From NCBI GenBank assembly GCA_030147945.1, contig JASBUL010000004.1, positions 1 to 52,278 on the forward strand: a DNA stretch of 52,278 bases, given 5' to 3'. Source of the stretch: Oceanococcus sp. (GTDB lineage Bacteria; Pseudomonadota; Gammaproteobacteria; Nevskiales; Oceanococcaceae). A model generated the notes under the pieces. It saw only the letters and a list, made by a program, of their open reading frames with translations. It was not told the DNA's origin and did not search any database. Below are positions 9,281-17,989 of the stretch, piece by piece. A program made the translations under genes and the position numbers. Numbering within the stretch: the first letter of the stretch is position 1; each line of letters opens with the position of its first letter.

Positions 9281-10240
9281 ATGAGAACACGTCGACTTTC
9301 CGCGCTGGCGGGGATGTTGTTGCCTTTCGTGGCGGTGGCTCAGGGAGTGAACACCGACGAGATCCAACCTCAGCCGGCGGAGATGATGCCGCTGGCCGAA
9401 GGTCATTCGATGCTGCTGGATGTGGCGGATACGGGCAAGCGCCTGATTGCGGTGGGCCAGCGTGGTCACGTCATCGGTTCGCTGGACGGCAAAAGCTGGG
9501 TGCAGGTGCCCACCCCGACCCGGGCCGCGCTGACCGCGGTGACCTTTGCGGACACCGAGAATGGTTGGGCGGTCGGGCATGACGCGGTGATCATTCGGAC
9601 CCGCGACGGCGGTCGCAGTTGGGTCCTGCAGAATTTCGAGCCGGAACTGGAAAAGCCGTTTCTTGATGTGCTGTTCCTGAATGCCCAGCACGGTTTTGCG
9701 GTGGGTGCATACGCGCTGATCTACGAGACCCGGGACGGTGGCGAAAGCTGGCAGGAAGTGGACACCCCGATCACCGAGGATGGCTGGCACTTCAATGCCA
9801 TCACGCAGCTCAACAACGGTTATCTGTTCATCGCGGGTGAGGCTGGCACGCTGGCCATGTCGCGCGATAACGGAGCCAATTGGGAGAGCCTCGAATCGCC
9901 CTACGAAAGCACCATGTTTGATGTGGTTGCCGTGGGTGAGAAGGGTGTGCTGATCGTGGGTTTGCGTGGCCATGCTTACGTTGCCGCCGATGCGGATGAT
10001 CTGAACTGGCAGCGGCTCGACCTGGACAGCGAAAACTCGCTGATCGGTGCGTCCAGCCTGCCCAGTGGCGAGGCCGTCATGGTCGGGATCAACGGGATCA
10101 TATTCGAATCTACCAATGGCGCCAGCAAAGCCAAGCGCCTGCCCAACCCGGCCGGGATGACCCTGGCCAGCGTTCAGCCCGTCAAGGACGGTTTGCTGGT
10201 CGTTGGCGAGTCGGGCGCACAACTGATTAAAAACCAATAA
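9281..10240 (+). CDS. YCF48/BNR-repeat periplasmic protein of the RND export cluster
   Basis: A 319-aa exported protein of the YCF48-like (photosystem II assembly factor HCF136-like) beta-propeller type. A signal peptide ends near FVAVAQG. Repeats with Asp-box character follow (RDGGRSWVLQNF, RDGGESWQEVD, RDNGANWESLE), spaced about 45 residues apart. The start is ATG 9281, with GGAG at 9270-9273; the open frame extends upstream to 9140 but only inside the DUF1302 gene. It sits 44 bp after the DUF1302 gene and 30 bp before the RND gene, so one operon is likely. In non-photosynthetic bacteria these propellers occur with RND transporters; what they bind is not known. Confidence 0.85.
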   Translation: MRTRRLSALAGMLLPFVAVAQGVNTDEIQPQPAEMMPLAEGHSMLLDVADTGKRLIAVGQRGHVIGSLDGKSWVQVPTPTRAALTAVTFADTENGWAVGHDAVIIRTRDGGRSWVLQNFEPELEKPFLDVLFLNAQHGFAVGAYALIYETRDGGESWQEVDTPITEDGWHFNAITQLNNGYLFIAGEAGTLAMSRDNGANWESLESPYESTMFDVVAVGEKGVLIVGLRGHAYVAADADDLNWQRLDLDSENSLIGASSLPSGEAVMVGINGIIFESTNGASKAKRLPNPAGMTLASVQPVKDGLLVVGESGAQLIKNQ

Positions 10241-10270
10241 GGGGGCGGCGCCGCAAGGTGCAGGACTGAC

Positions 10271-12613
10271 ATGACTGCAACGGAAAGAATTCTCAAGGTT
10301 GTCGAACCCATTGTTTACGGACAGCGCATTGTTGCGTTGCTGGTGCTGCTGGCACTGACCGTTTTCTTTGGCTGGAAAGCCTCTCAGACGCAGGTGGACG
10401 CCGGTTTCGACAAGTCGATTCCGCTGGAACACCCGTACATGAAAACGCTCAAGAAGTATCAGAGCGATTTTGGTGGCGGCAACACCGTTTTGGTGGCCCT
10501 GATCCAGGAAGATGGTGACATCTATAACGGTGAATTTCTCGGCGCGCTGAAGCAGGTCACCGACGAGGTGTTCTTCCTGCCGGGTGTGGATCGCTCGCGG
10601 GTCAGTTCACTGTTCACCCCGGATGTGCGCTTCACCGAGGTTGTCGAGGGCGGGTTTGCCGGCGGCAACGTCATCCCTGCCGAATATGCGCCGACCGAGG
10701 ACATGTTCAATCTGGTCCGCCAGAATGTGGGCAAGGCCGGGATCATCGGGCGCTACGTGACCAACGATCAATCCGGCGCGATGGTTTTTGCGGAGCTGCT
10801 GGAAACGGACCCGGTCACCGGCGAAAAGCTCGATTACCGCGAAGTGGCCAAGAATCTGGAGCAGATTCGACAGCAGTTCGAGACCGAGAACATCAACATC
10901 CACATTGTCGGTTTCGCCAAGGTTATCGGCGATGTCACCGATGCTGCGGCCGAGGTGGTGTTCTTCTTTGCGCTGGCCTTGCTGATGACGGCCGTGCTGC
11001 TTTGGGTGTACACCGCGTCGTTCAAGCTGTCCATGGTGGTGCTGGTGTGTTCGCTGGTCGCCGTGATCTGGGAGTTCGGCTTGCTCACGGTGGCGGGCTT
11101 CGGACTCGATCCGTTCGCCATCCTGATTCCGTTCCTGGTGTTATCCGTCTCGACCAGTCATGGCGTGCAGTACGTCAACGCCTGGGTGGGGGAGGTCGAC
11201 AAGGGGGCGGAGCCGTTTGAGGCGTCGCTGGAAACCTTCCGTCGCCTGGCCATTCCGGGGACCACCGCACTGATCACCGACGTGGCCGGTTTTGCGACGA
11301 TCTATCTGATCCCGATCGATATCATCCGTGAAATGTCGATCAATGCCGCGTTCGGCATGCTCGCCATCATCATCACCAACAAGGTGCTGGCCCCGATCTG
11401 GTTGACCTATATCCGGATCAAGGACATCGAATCGTTCCGCGAGAAGCAGTTGCGACGCGAACATGCCGGTGATGGCTTGTGGCGTTTCCTGGCCAAGATT
11501 ACCCGTCCGGTGCCGGCCATGATCACCCTGATCATCTGCGCCCTGCTGCTTGGCTGGTCCTTGTGGAAGTACGGTGATCTGCAGGTCGGTGACTCACAGG
11601 AAGGTGTGCCGGAGCTGCGTCCGGATTCGCGCTACAACCGTGACTCGCACGCCATTGTCAGCAACTTCAGTATTGGCGTGGACATTCTCAAGGTGATTGC
11701 CGAAGCGCCGCCGGAGTCGTGCATCCAGTACGAGGTGATGGAAGAGATCGATCGCTTCTCCTGGCACATGGCGAATACGGATGGTGTGAACTCGACCATA
11801 TCGCTGCCGCAGGTGGCCAAAGTGGTTAACGGGCAGTTCAACGAAGGCACACCCAAGTTCCAAGTGCTGCAACGCAATCAGTTCATTCTGGTGCAGGCGA
11901 TCACCCCGATCCCGACGTCATCGGGCTTGCTCAATCCGGACTGCTCGGCGATGGCCGTGCTGATCTTCACCGAAGATCACCGGGCCGAGACCATCAGCCG
12001 GATTGTTGATCGGGTCAAGGCATTCAACGAGCAGCATGCACAGCACGTGAACTACGCGCTGGCCACCGGCAACGTCGGGGTCATGGCGGCAACCAACGAG
12101 GTGGTCAAAGCGCAGGAGTTGCAGGTTGTCGGTTACGTCTACCTGGTGATTCTGGTCTTCATGTGGCTGTCGTTCCGCAGCGTCTGTGGCGTGCTCTGCG
12201 TGGTGTTGCCGCTGTCACTGGTGTCCTCATTGGCCTACGCCGTCATGGCGGTCATGGGCATCGGCCTCAAAGTGGCGACCCTGCCTGTGGTGGCCCTGGC
12301 GGTCGGTATCGGTGTCGACTACGGGATCTACATCTACTCCACCTTGGTGGATGGACTGGGTAAGGGGCGCAGTCTGGAAGAGGCGTTCTACGACACCTTG
12401 CACAAGACCGGTAAGGCGGTGATCTTCACCGGCATCGCGCTGGGTGGTTCGGTGTCGACCTGGTTGATGTCCGACTTGCAGTTCCAGGCCGATATGGGGG
12501 TTCTGCTGGTGTTCATGTTCACCGCGAACATGTTCGGCGCCATTTTAGTGATGCCGGCTCTGGCCCGTTATCTGGTCAAGCATGAAACCTTCGCCCATCG
12601 CGCCAGCGAATAG
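10271..12613 (+). CDS. RND superfamily (MMPL/HAE3-type) exporter
   Basis: A 780-aa inner-membrane transporter with the duplicated RND layout: TM1 (about 18-38), a periplasmic domain, TM2-6 (about 225-375), then TM7 (about 408-428), a second periplasmic domain and TM8-12 (about 622-770). The second half keeps the proton-relay motif AVGIGVDYGIYIYSTL. The matching site in the first half reads SVSTSHGVQYVNAW, with no acidic residue at that point. MMPL-type RND proteins usually move lipids or other hydrophobic molecules and act without a classical MFP-TolC set. With the DUF1302 protein and the YCF48 protein it forms a likely envelope-spanning export unit. A DUF1329 gene, a frequent fourth member, is missing. 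Confidence 0.9.
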   Translation: MTATERILKVVEPIVYGQRIVALLVLLALTVFFGWKASQTQVDAGFDKSIPLEHPYMKTLKKYQSDFGGGNTVLVALIQEDGDIYNGEFLGALKQVTDEVFFLPGVDRSRVSSLFTPDVRFTEVVEGGFAGGNVIPAEYAPTEDMFNLVRQNVGKAGIIGRYVTNDQSGAMVFAELLETDPVTGEKLDYREVAKNLEQIRQQFETENINIHIVGFAKVIGDVTDAAAEVVFFFALALLMTAVLLWVYTASFKLSMVVLVCSLVAVIWEFGLLTVAGFGLDPFAILIPFLVLSVSTSHGVQYVNAWVGEVDKGAEPFEASLETFRRLAIPGTTALITDVAGFATIYLIPIDIIREMSINAAFGMLAIIITNKVLAPIWLTYIRIKDIESFREKQLRREHAGDGLWRFLAKITRPVPAMITLIICALLLGWSLWKYGDLQVGDSQEGVPELRPDSRYNRDSHAIVSNFSIGVDILKVIAEAPPESCIQYEVMEEIDRFSWHMANTDGVNSTISLPQVAKVVNGQFNEGTPKFQVLQRNQFILVQAITPIPTSSGLLNPDCSAMAVLIFTEDHRAETISRIVDRVKAFNEQHAQHVNYALATGNVGVMAATNEVVKAQELQVVGYVYLVILVFMWLSFRSVCGVLCVVLPLSLVSSLAYAVMAVMGIGLKVATLPVVALAVGIGVDYGIYIYSTLVDGLGKGRSLEEAFYDTLHKTGKAVIFTGIALGGSVSTWLMSDLQFQADMGVLLVFMFTANMFGAILVMPALARYLVKHETFAHRASE

Positions 12614-12631
12614 GCGACCAGCCTGATAGTC

Positions 12632-12665
12632 ACCGGGTGTCGGTTTAACCGGCACCCGGTTTTTT
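12632..12665. terminator. Intrinsic terminator after the RND gene, overlapping the apaH 3' end
   Basis: ACCGGGTGTCGG (12632-12643) pairs with CCGGCACCCGGT (12649-12660) through one G-T pair, with a 5-nt loop, and is followed by a T-run to 12665. The apaH stop (12645-12647) lies inside the loop, so the element serves the plus strand and overlaps the convergent gene end. Confidence 0.85.
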
Positions 12666-13490
12666 GTGCCCGTCGCTTGGTGCCTGGATCAGGCGCCAGG
12701 TTTCCAGGTGCAGGGCGCTGAGACGTCCGCCCCACACACAGCCGGTATCCAGTCCCCAGACACGGTACTCGGGCCAGTAGACCCGCCCCAGCGTGGACCA
12801 ATGGCCGAACAGGATGCGCTGCGCTGCGCTCGCCCGTCCGGCCAGTGCAAACCAGGGGATCAGGGGTTCTTCACCGTGCCGAGCCGTTTGCGCCGGGCTC
12901 AGCTTTTCACTCAGGACCAGCTGCCCATCCGGGCGGCAGTAGCGCAATCGGGTCAGGCAATTGGTGATGAACCGCAAGCGTTCATAGCCGTCCAGGGATT
13001 CACGCCAGATGTCCGGTTCGTCACCGTACATCTGGTGCAGGAATGTGGCGTGATCAGGCCCGCGTAGCGCCGTTTCAACCTCGCTGGCTAGGCGTAGCGC
13101 ATCCGCTCGGGTCCATTGAGGCGGCAGGCCCGCGTGGATCATCAGCGCCTGCGGGTGGTCGATCGCCAGGGGCAGGTTACGCAGCCAGTCGCGCAGTACC
13201 TCGCCGTCCGGTGCTGCGGCGATCTCCTGTGCGGTGGCGTTCAGCGGGCGGCCATGGTCGGCCATGCTCAGGCGGGCCAGCACGCTGAGGTCATGGTTGC
13301 CAAGCAGGGCGCGACAGCTGTCGCCCAGACTGCGGGCGAGGCGCAGGGTATCCACCGAACGCGGGCCGCGGTTGATCAGATCGCCGAGCAGAATCAGCTG
13401 ATCCTGCCCGGGGCAGAAGCGGACGGCATCAAGCAAGCGTTCAAGCTCGGTGGCACAGCCCTGAACGTCACCGACGACGTATGTGTTCAC
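12645..13490 (-). CDS. apaH: Symmetrical bis(5'-nucleosyl)-tetraphosphatase (Ap4A hydrolase)
   Basis: Cleaves diadenosine tetraphosphate to two ADP and also removes NpnN caps from RNA 5' ends. The 281-aa sequence has the calcineurin-type metallophosphatase motifs in order: GDVQG (residues 7-11), GDLINRGP and LLGNHDLSVLA, with the later ApaH signature INCLTRLRYC-like FITNCLTRLRYC. Length is normal for ApaH. In many gammaproteobacteria apaH follows ksgA-apaG; here it stands alone between the RND operon and the Tad locus. Its start faces the flp promoter region. Confidence 0.93.
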   Translation of the reverse strand: MNTYVVGDVQGCATELERLLDAVRFCPGQDQLILLGDLINRGPRSVDTLRLARSLGDSCRALLGNHDLSVLARLSMADHGRPLNATAQEIAAAPDGEVLRDWLRNLPLAIDHPQALMIHAGLPPQWTRADALRLASEVETALRGPDHATFLHQMYGDEPDIWRESLDGYERLRFITNCLTRLRYCRPDGQLVLSEKLSPAQTARHGEEPLIPWFALAGRASAAQRILFGHWSTLGRVYWPEYRVWGLDTGCVWGGRLSALHLETWRLIQAPSDGHKKPGAG

Positions 13491-13496
13491 GCTTCT

Positions 13497-13525
13497 TTCA
13501 CCAGGGTTCAGGAAAACTGTATTTT
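13497..13525 (+). promoter_or_regulatory. Candidate sigma70 promoter of the Tad locus
   Basis: TTCACC (13497-13502) and TATTTT (13520-13525) are separated by exactly 17 bp, each matching 4 of 6 consensus bases, about 100 bp upstream of flp. The leader would be about 90 nt. Assigned by eye; a sigma54 or activator-dependent promoter elsewhere in the gap is not excluded. Confidence 0.35.
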
Positions 13526-13624
13526 AAGCCGCCCAGATCATCGATTTGAAAGGCGTGTGAGCGACTTGCAAATACAGATTGACTGACCAATGATGGCGTA
13601 CATCAATCTGAAAGGAGATTGAAC

Positions 13625-13822
13625 ATGGAATGGATGCAAACAGTTCAAGCGAAATACCAGAAGGGTGCCGCCGCGATTGAGTATGCGCTCATCGCAGGCT
13701 TGCTTGCGGCCATGCTGATCGGCGCGATTGCGCTGTTGTCCGGTGGTTTTACCAATGCGTTTACCGAGATCGGCAACTGTATCACCGGTCAGGAATGCAA
13801 TTTTGGCTCGGATGGCGGTTGA
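13625..13822 (+). CDS. flp: Flp/Fap type IVb pilin
   Basis: Major subunit of the Tad (Flp) pilus. The 65-aa precursor has a short charged leader, the prepilin cut site QKG|AAAIEY with Glu at +5 and Tyr at +6 as in Flp pilins, a 20-residue hydrophobic helix, and a small Gly-rich tail with two Cys (NCITGQEC) that could form a disulfide. The start is ATG 13625 with a strong AAAGGAG seven bases ahead; a TTG at 13619 is also in frame but poorly placed. First gene of the locus, 31 bp before tadE. Confidence 0.93.
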   Translation: MEWMQTVQAKYQKGAAAIEYALIAGLLAAMLIGAIALLSGGFTNAFTEIGNCITGQECNFGSDGG

Positions 13823-13853
13823 TCAACAGCCGTCCCGGCGAGATGCTTGACGC

Positions 13854-14372
13854 ATGGATGCTGCTGGTAACGCGATAACGAAGACGCAGCGGGGTGCCAC
13901 GGCGATTGAATTCGCCCTGGTGTTCCCGCTGTTGTTCATTCTGTTTTACAGCATGGTGGTGTACTCCTACCTGTTTGTTCTGCAGGAGAGCATTACCTAT
14001 GCCGCCCAGGAGGCGGCTGCGGCGGCCCATCGTGTCAACCCGGTGGGTAACGAGAACTTCAACAGCGATGTGGCCACCCAAGTGAGCGGGCGACTGCCAC
14101 AGGCCCTGGCCTGGCTATCGACCAGTCAGCGGTCCCATCTCGGCGTCAACTCCCCGGCGGTGGTCGAGATCAGCTGCTCGACACAGCCTCCCCCCGAAGA
14201 GCAGATCGGTACCGTCGTGCGGGTGTGCGAAGCCACCAATGTGGTCACGGTGACCGCCCGCTTCCGGGTCGAAGGGATCTTCCCCAGGCTGGATTTCCCG
14301 TTGCTCGGGAGTTTGCCGCCTATGCCCACAACCCTGGTCGGTTCCGGAACAGCGCTGGTCGGCGAAGCGTAG
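13854..14372 (+). CDS. tadE: TadE-family pseudopilin
   Basis: A 172-aa minor pilin-like protein. It has the prepilin-type site QRG|ATAIEFALVFPLLF, with Glu at +5, then one transmembrane helix and a periplasmic domain with a Cys pair (EISCSTQ, VRVCEAT). TadE is cut by the same prepilin peptidase as Flp and is needed for fibre assembly. The ATG at 13854 is the only start that keeps a short leader (13 residues before the cut site). A separate TadF gene is not found; TadE and the large TadG-like protein are the only other class members here. Confidence 0.88.
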   Translation: MDAAGNAITKTQRGATAIEFALVFPLLFILFYSMVVYSYLFVLQESITYAAQEAAAAAHRVNPVGNENFNSDVATQVSGRLPQALAWLSTSQRSHLGVNSPAVVEISCSTQPPPEEQIGTVVRVCEATNVVTVTARFRVEGIFPRLDFPLLGSLPPMPTTLVGSGTALVGEA

Positions 14373-14393
14373 CGGCCTTGCCGTGCGTCGATG

Positions 14394-14412
14394 CGCCGCG
14401 TTCGGCGCGGCG
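14394..14412 (+). repeat. GC-rich hairpin between the pilin genes and cpaB
   Basis: CGCCGCG (14394-14400) and CGCGGCG (14406-14412) form a perfect 7-bp stem over a TTCGG loop, inside the 112-bp gap after tadE. It has no T-run. It may stabilise or process the upstream pilin mRNA. Confidence 0.5.
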
Positions 14413-14484
14413 GCGTCGGCAGACCTGATAACATCGACACTCGGAGGGCAGCGGTCAGCCAGCCGAAGCAAAGGAAAGGACTGC

Positions 14485-15420
14485 ATGGGAAATCAGGGGC
14501 TCAAGTATGCGGCGTTGGCCGCAGTGGTATTGGCCATCGTGCTCGGGGTGCTGGCGTGGCGCATGAGCATGTCGATGACCGACCAGGCGCGCGAGCAGGC
14601 ACGGGCCGAAATGGCTGCGCAGCAGCAGGTCAGCGAAGTTGAGCAGGAGCAGACCACCCTGGCTGTGGTGGCCCTGCGGTCATTGGCTGCAACGCAGGTT
14701 ATCGGGGTTGATGATGTGGCGCTCAAGCCGGTGGCGGTTGTCCCGGAGCGCTATTTCAGCCGGGTCGAAGACGTGATCGGGCGTGAGCCACTGATCGACA
14801 TTGATGCCGGTGCGCCGGTTACCCCGCGTTACTTCCGTGATTCCAATGTGTTGGCCCGGCTCATCCCGGACGGGCACAAGGCGATGTCGCTGGAAATTTC
14901 CGATGTGGTTGCTGTGGGCGGTTTTGTCCGTCCCGGAGATGAAGTGGACCTGCTGCTGTTCGTGCGTGGCAGTGACGGTCCGCCACAGAGCCGAATTTTG
15001 CTGCCACGGGTTCTGGTGCTGGCCTACGAGGATCGCATCATCGAACGGCCACAGGGTCTGAGCCGTGAAGAGGGGCGCAACGAGCGGCGCACACGCACCC
15101 GCACGGCGGTTGTTGCGATTCCGGATGCGCAGACCACCAAGGTGATGTTGGGTGCGAGTCTGGGCGAAATCCGTTTGGCTTTGCACCGACAGATGCTGGC
15201 AGGTGCCGACTCGACCGAGGGTGACAGCCTGTTGCCGCCGGCCGAGCCGGAAGCGACACCGTCGCCCGCCCAAACCGATAAGCAACGGCTGGCGGCCGAG
15301 CAGGCGATCACCCTGCAGGAGCTTACCCGGCTGGCCGAGAAAAAACCGTCACGTCCGAAACCGCCGGCTTACACCGTGCAGGTTTTCCGCGGCAGTGACA
15401 TGCAAAAGGTGTCTGAATAA
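14485..15420 (+). CDS. cpaB: Flp pilus assembly protein CpaB/RcpC
   Basis: A 311-aa periplasmic protein with an N-terminal membrane anchor (YAALAAVVLAIVLGVLAW), a coiled segment rich in Gln/Glu, and a SAF-like domain (ALRSLAATQVIGVDDVALKPV) followed by the family motif DVVAVGGFVRPGDEVDLLL. CpaB/RcpC works with the secretin, probably as a stabilising or gating partner. The start is ATG 14485 after AAAGGAAAGGA; the frame is open further upstream to 14383 but without membrane-anchor logic. Its stop overlaps the cpaC start by one base (TAATG). Confidence 0.9.
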   Translation: MGNQGLKYAALAAVVLAIVLGVLAWRMSMSMTDQAREQARAEMAAQQQVSEVEQEQTTLAVVALRSLAATQVIGVDDVALKPVAVVPERYFSRVEDVIGREPLIDIDAGAPVTPRYFRDSNVLARLIPDGHKAMSLEISDVVAVGGFVRPGDEVDLLLFVRGSDGPPQSRILLPRVLVLAYEDRIIERPQGLSREEGRNERRTRTRTAVVAIPDAQTTKVMLGASLGEIRLALHRQMLAGADSTEGDSLLPPAEPEATPSPAQTDKQRLAAEQAITLQELTRLAEKKPSRPKPPAYTVQVFRGSDMQKVSE

Positions 15421-16796
15421 TGAGCGTTTATTTCATGCTCCGGCGTGGGGGACTGGGATGCATGCTTGGGATCCTGCTGCAGGCATGGCTGATGCCTGGC
15501 GCGTATGCCGCACAGCTTGCACCCAAAGATGTGGTGATCGTCGAGCAGGGCACGCATCAGTTGCTGCGCGAGCGTCTGAGCGTATCGCGCATCGCCGTGG
15601 GTGATCCGGCCGTTGCTGATGTCAATGTGATCAATCGCAACGAACTGCTCATCACCGGCAAGACCCAGGGCGTGACCAGTCTGCTGGTCTGGTACAAGGA
15701 AACCAAGCAGACACGCGCCTACCGTCTGGCGATCAAGGACATCGAAGATCCGTTGGCTGGCCCCAGAGCGGAAGACACCGAACTGGGTCAGGCGCAAATC
15801 AGCAGTGGCGAACTGGCCGGGCAGCTGCCGAACGTGGAAGCACACAGCCGCGCTATGCAGCAGGCCGGCGATGATACGGCTGATCGCTCAACCGTTGCGG
15901 TGGGCACCCAGGTGCTGACCGAGATCAAGATCGCCGAGTTGTCGCGCAGCACCCTGCGCCAGTTCGGGTTCAACTTCCTACTGAACCGGCTGGATGGCAC
16001 GATCGCAGTCACCCGGCCGGGCACCCTCAACTCGGCGACCCTGACCCCGTCGAGTACCAATTCTGATGGCGATGTGGTGCCCAGCGCCGTGGAACTGGCC
16101 AGCGCGGCAGGGTTCCTGCCACTGAGCAATGCCTTCAATATCGTGCTGGGCAATGCGACCAAGAACGTGCTGGGTTATCTGAGCATGCTCGAGAATCAGG
16201 GCCTGGTGCGGACGCTGGCCCAGCCCAGTCTGGTTGCGATGACCGGTCAGACTGCAACTTTCCTGGCCGGGGGCGAATTCCCGATCCCGGTCTCACAGGG
16301 CGGGACGGGCGGCATCAGCATCGAATACAAAGAGTTCGGTGTGCGCCTGGCACTGACACCTACCGTGCTGGGAAGCAATCGCATTGCACTCAAGGTGGCA
16401 CCGGAAGTCAGCGAGCTGGATTTCTCCGCCGGCGTTCAGGTCAGCGGCACGGCCGTGCCCGCTTTGACCGTCCGGCGCACCGACACGACGGTGGAATTGG
16501 GCAGTGGCGAAAGTTTCGTGATCAGTGGCTTGATCAGTCGCAATATGATCACCAGCGTCGACAAGGTGCCGTTTCTTGGTTCCATCCCGTTTCTTGGCGC
16601 GTTCTTCAAGTCCAGTCGCTACGACCGTGACGAGCGTGAGCTGATCATGGTTGTCACGCCACATCTGGTCGAACCGCTCAAGGCCGGCGCACAGGTGCCG
16701 GATCTGCCGGGGCAGGAATATGACAACTACAAGCCGGACGCCTTTGATCTGATCTTTGGTGAGACGGGTCGCTTCAAGACCGGGTACAGCCGATGA
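15420..16796 (+). CDS. cpaC: Tad secretin CpaC/RcpA
   Basis: Outer-membrane channel for the Flp pilus. The 458-aa precursor has a signal peptide (cut near GAYA-AQ), an N-terminal pilus-specific N0/BON-like region (ERLSVSRIAVGDPAVADVNVINRNELLITGKTQG), and the type II/III secretin core with VLTEIKIAELSR, QPSLVAMTGQTATFLAGGEFPIPV and the late VPFLGSIPFLGAFFKS motif. Length fits the RcpA/CpaC family. It overlaps cpaB by one base and tadZ by four bases (ATGA). Confidence 0.93.
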   Translation: MSVYFMLRRGGLGCMLGILLQAWLMPGAYAAQLAPKDVVIVEQGTHQLLRERLSVSRIAVGDPAVADVNVINRNELLITGKTQGVTSLLVWYKETKQTRAYRLAIKDIEDPLAGPRAEDTELGQAQISSGELAGQLPNVEAHSRAMQQAGDDTADRSTVAVGTQVLTEIKIAELSRSTLRQFGFNFLLNRLDGTIAVTRPGTLNSATLTPSSTNSDGDVVPSAVELASAAGFLPLSNAFNIVLGNATKNVLGYLSMLENQGLVRTLAQPSLVAMTGQTATFLAGGEFPIPVSQGGTGGISIEYKEFGVRLALTPTVLGSNRIALKVAPEVSELDFSAGVQVSGTAVPALTVRRTDTTVELGSGESFVISGLISRNMITSVDKVPFLGSIPFLGAFFKSSRYDRDERELIMVVTPHLVEPLKAGAQVPDLPGQEYDNYKPDAFDLIFGETGRFKTGYSR

Positions 16797-17989
16797 AAAG
16801 TCAGGCTGCGGTCATTGCTTCAGACCCGGTTTATCTCACCTGGCTCAAGGAAACGCTGGGCACCAGCGTCGAGTTGCACTGGATTCGTCCGGACGATTCC
16901 GCAGACCCCGTGAGCGCGCAATTGCTGGGGATCGAGCGCCTCGAGATCGCTTTCGTCGAGGCCGATCCGCAAATTGGCAGTGATCTGCTTGAAGAGCTGA
17001 CCGACACCCAGCCGGGTGTCCTGGTCGTGGCCATCGGAGCGGACAGCCCGACCGAAGCTGTGATCGAAGCCATGCGCGCCGGTGCGCGCGATTTCTTCGT
17101 CATGGGCCGCGATGACGATCAGCTGGCCGAACGCCTGCGCAAACTCATGCGCAAGTCTGCCACCCAGCAGGGCGGGGTTGAGCGCAGCGGACGTCTGTAC
17201 TCCATCCATTCGGCCACCGGTGGGCCGGCGCTGGCCTGGACTGCGGAGCATCTGGCGCTGGCCTTGCAGGAGAACTGTCGCGCCGGGGAACGCGTGCTGG
17301 TGATTGATCTGGCAACCCCGCATGGGGCCTCGCTGGTGTTCATGAACATCGCCCAGACCTATTCGCTGCTCGATGCGGTGGCCGATGTGCACCGGTGTGA
17401 CCAGACCTTGATCGACACGGCGTTTGCCAAGCACGCCTCGGGGCTGAATGTCCTCACCATGCCCGAAGATCTGGTCGAGCCGGCCCATCTGGATGATGTC
17501 GATTTACTGGCTTTGCTGGATGTGCTGGCCCGGCATTTCCACAGCATTGTGCTGTGCACTGCGGCCAACCTGCCGCTGAGGGCGCAGGCCGGTATTCTGT
17601 CGCGCGCCCACGCCAGTCTGATGGTGAGCGACGGCAGCATTCTCAACAGCCGGGCCAACAAGCATTTGCTCAAGGCTCTGCAACTGGAGGATTGCCCGCT
17701 GGACCGTCTCGGACTGGTGGTGGACAGCGACGGCATCGCCCGCGGCCTGGATGCCCAGAATCTGGCCCAGCTGGTCGAGCTGCCTTTGTGGGCGGTCATG
17801 CCGGTGAATTATCAGACGCGCCTGCAAGCCATGAATGCCGGTGATGCGCTGTACAAGCTGGCACCCAAGGATGCCTATTGCGCGGCCGCCCGTGATCTGG
17901 CCAAGCGCCTCGCGCGTCAGGACGTCAAGACGCTGGGGCAGCACACCGAGCGGCGCGGGCTGCTGCAAAGGATGTTCGGTGACGCGTGA
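16793..17989 (+). CDS. tadZ: TadZ/CpaE-like pilus localisation ATPase-fold protein with degenerate P-loop
   Basis: TadZ/CpaE proteins place the Tad machine at the pole. The 398-aa product has an N-terminal receiver-like domain (1-115) and a MinD/ParA-like domain (135-390). At the expected Walker A position (about 137-150) the chain reads SIHSATGGPALAWT: the Gly pair remains but the lysine and Thr of KGGxGKT are missing. The strand after it, RVLVIDLATPHG, matches the Walker A' or switch region. Some TadZ proteins are known to carry atypical Walker boxes, so it may bind nucleotide weakly or act as a scaffold. It overlaps cpaC by four bases and tadA by one. Confidence 0.87.
   Translation: MKSQAAVIASDPVYLTWLKETLGTSVELHWIRPDDSADPVSAQLLGIERLEIAFVEADPQIGSDLLEELTDTQPGVLVVAIGADSPTEAVIEAMRAGARDFFVMGRDDDQLAERLRKLMRKSATQQGGVERSGRLYSIHSATGGPALAWTAEHLALALQENCRAGERVLVIDLATPHGASLVFMNIAQTYSLLDAVADVHRCDQTLIDTAFAKHASGLNVLTMPEDLVEPAHLDDVDLLALLDVLARHFHSIVLCTAANLPLRAQAGILSRAHASLMVSDGSILNSRANKHLLKALQLEDCPLDRLGLVVDSDGIARGLDAQNLAQLVELPLWAVMPVNYQTRLQAMNAGDALYKLAPKDAYCAAARDLAKRLARQDVKTLGQHTERRGLLQRMFGDA

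Noticed and set aside
9179-10432. 417-aa minus-strand open frame opposite the YCF48 gene
   Set aside because: Shadow of a gene with clear signal peptide and repeats; the composition (many His, Arg, Gln) is that of antisense frames.
16793-17989. tadZ as a pseudogene because of its broken P-loop
   Set aside because: The frame is full length, overlaps both neighbours in the usual coupled way, and the rest of the fold is kept.
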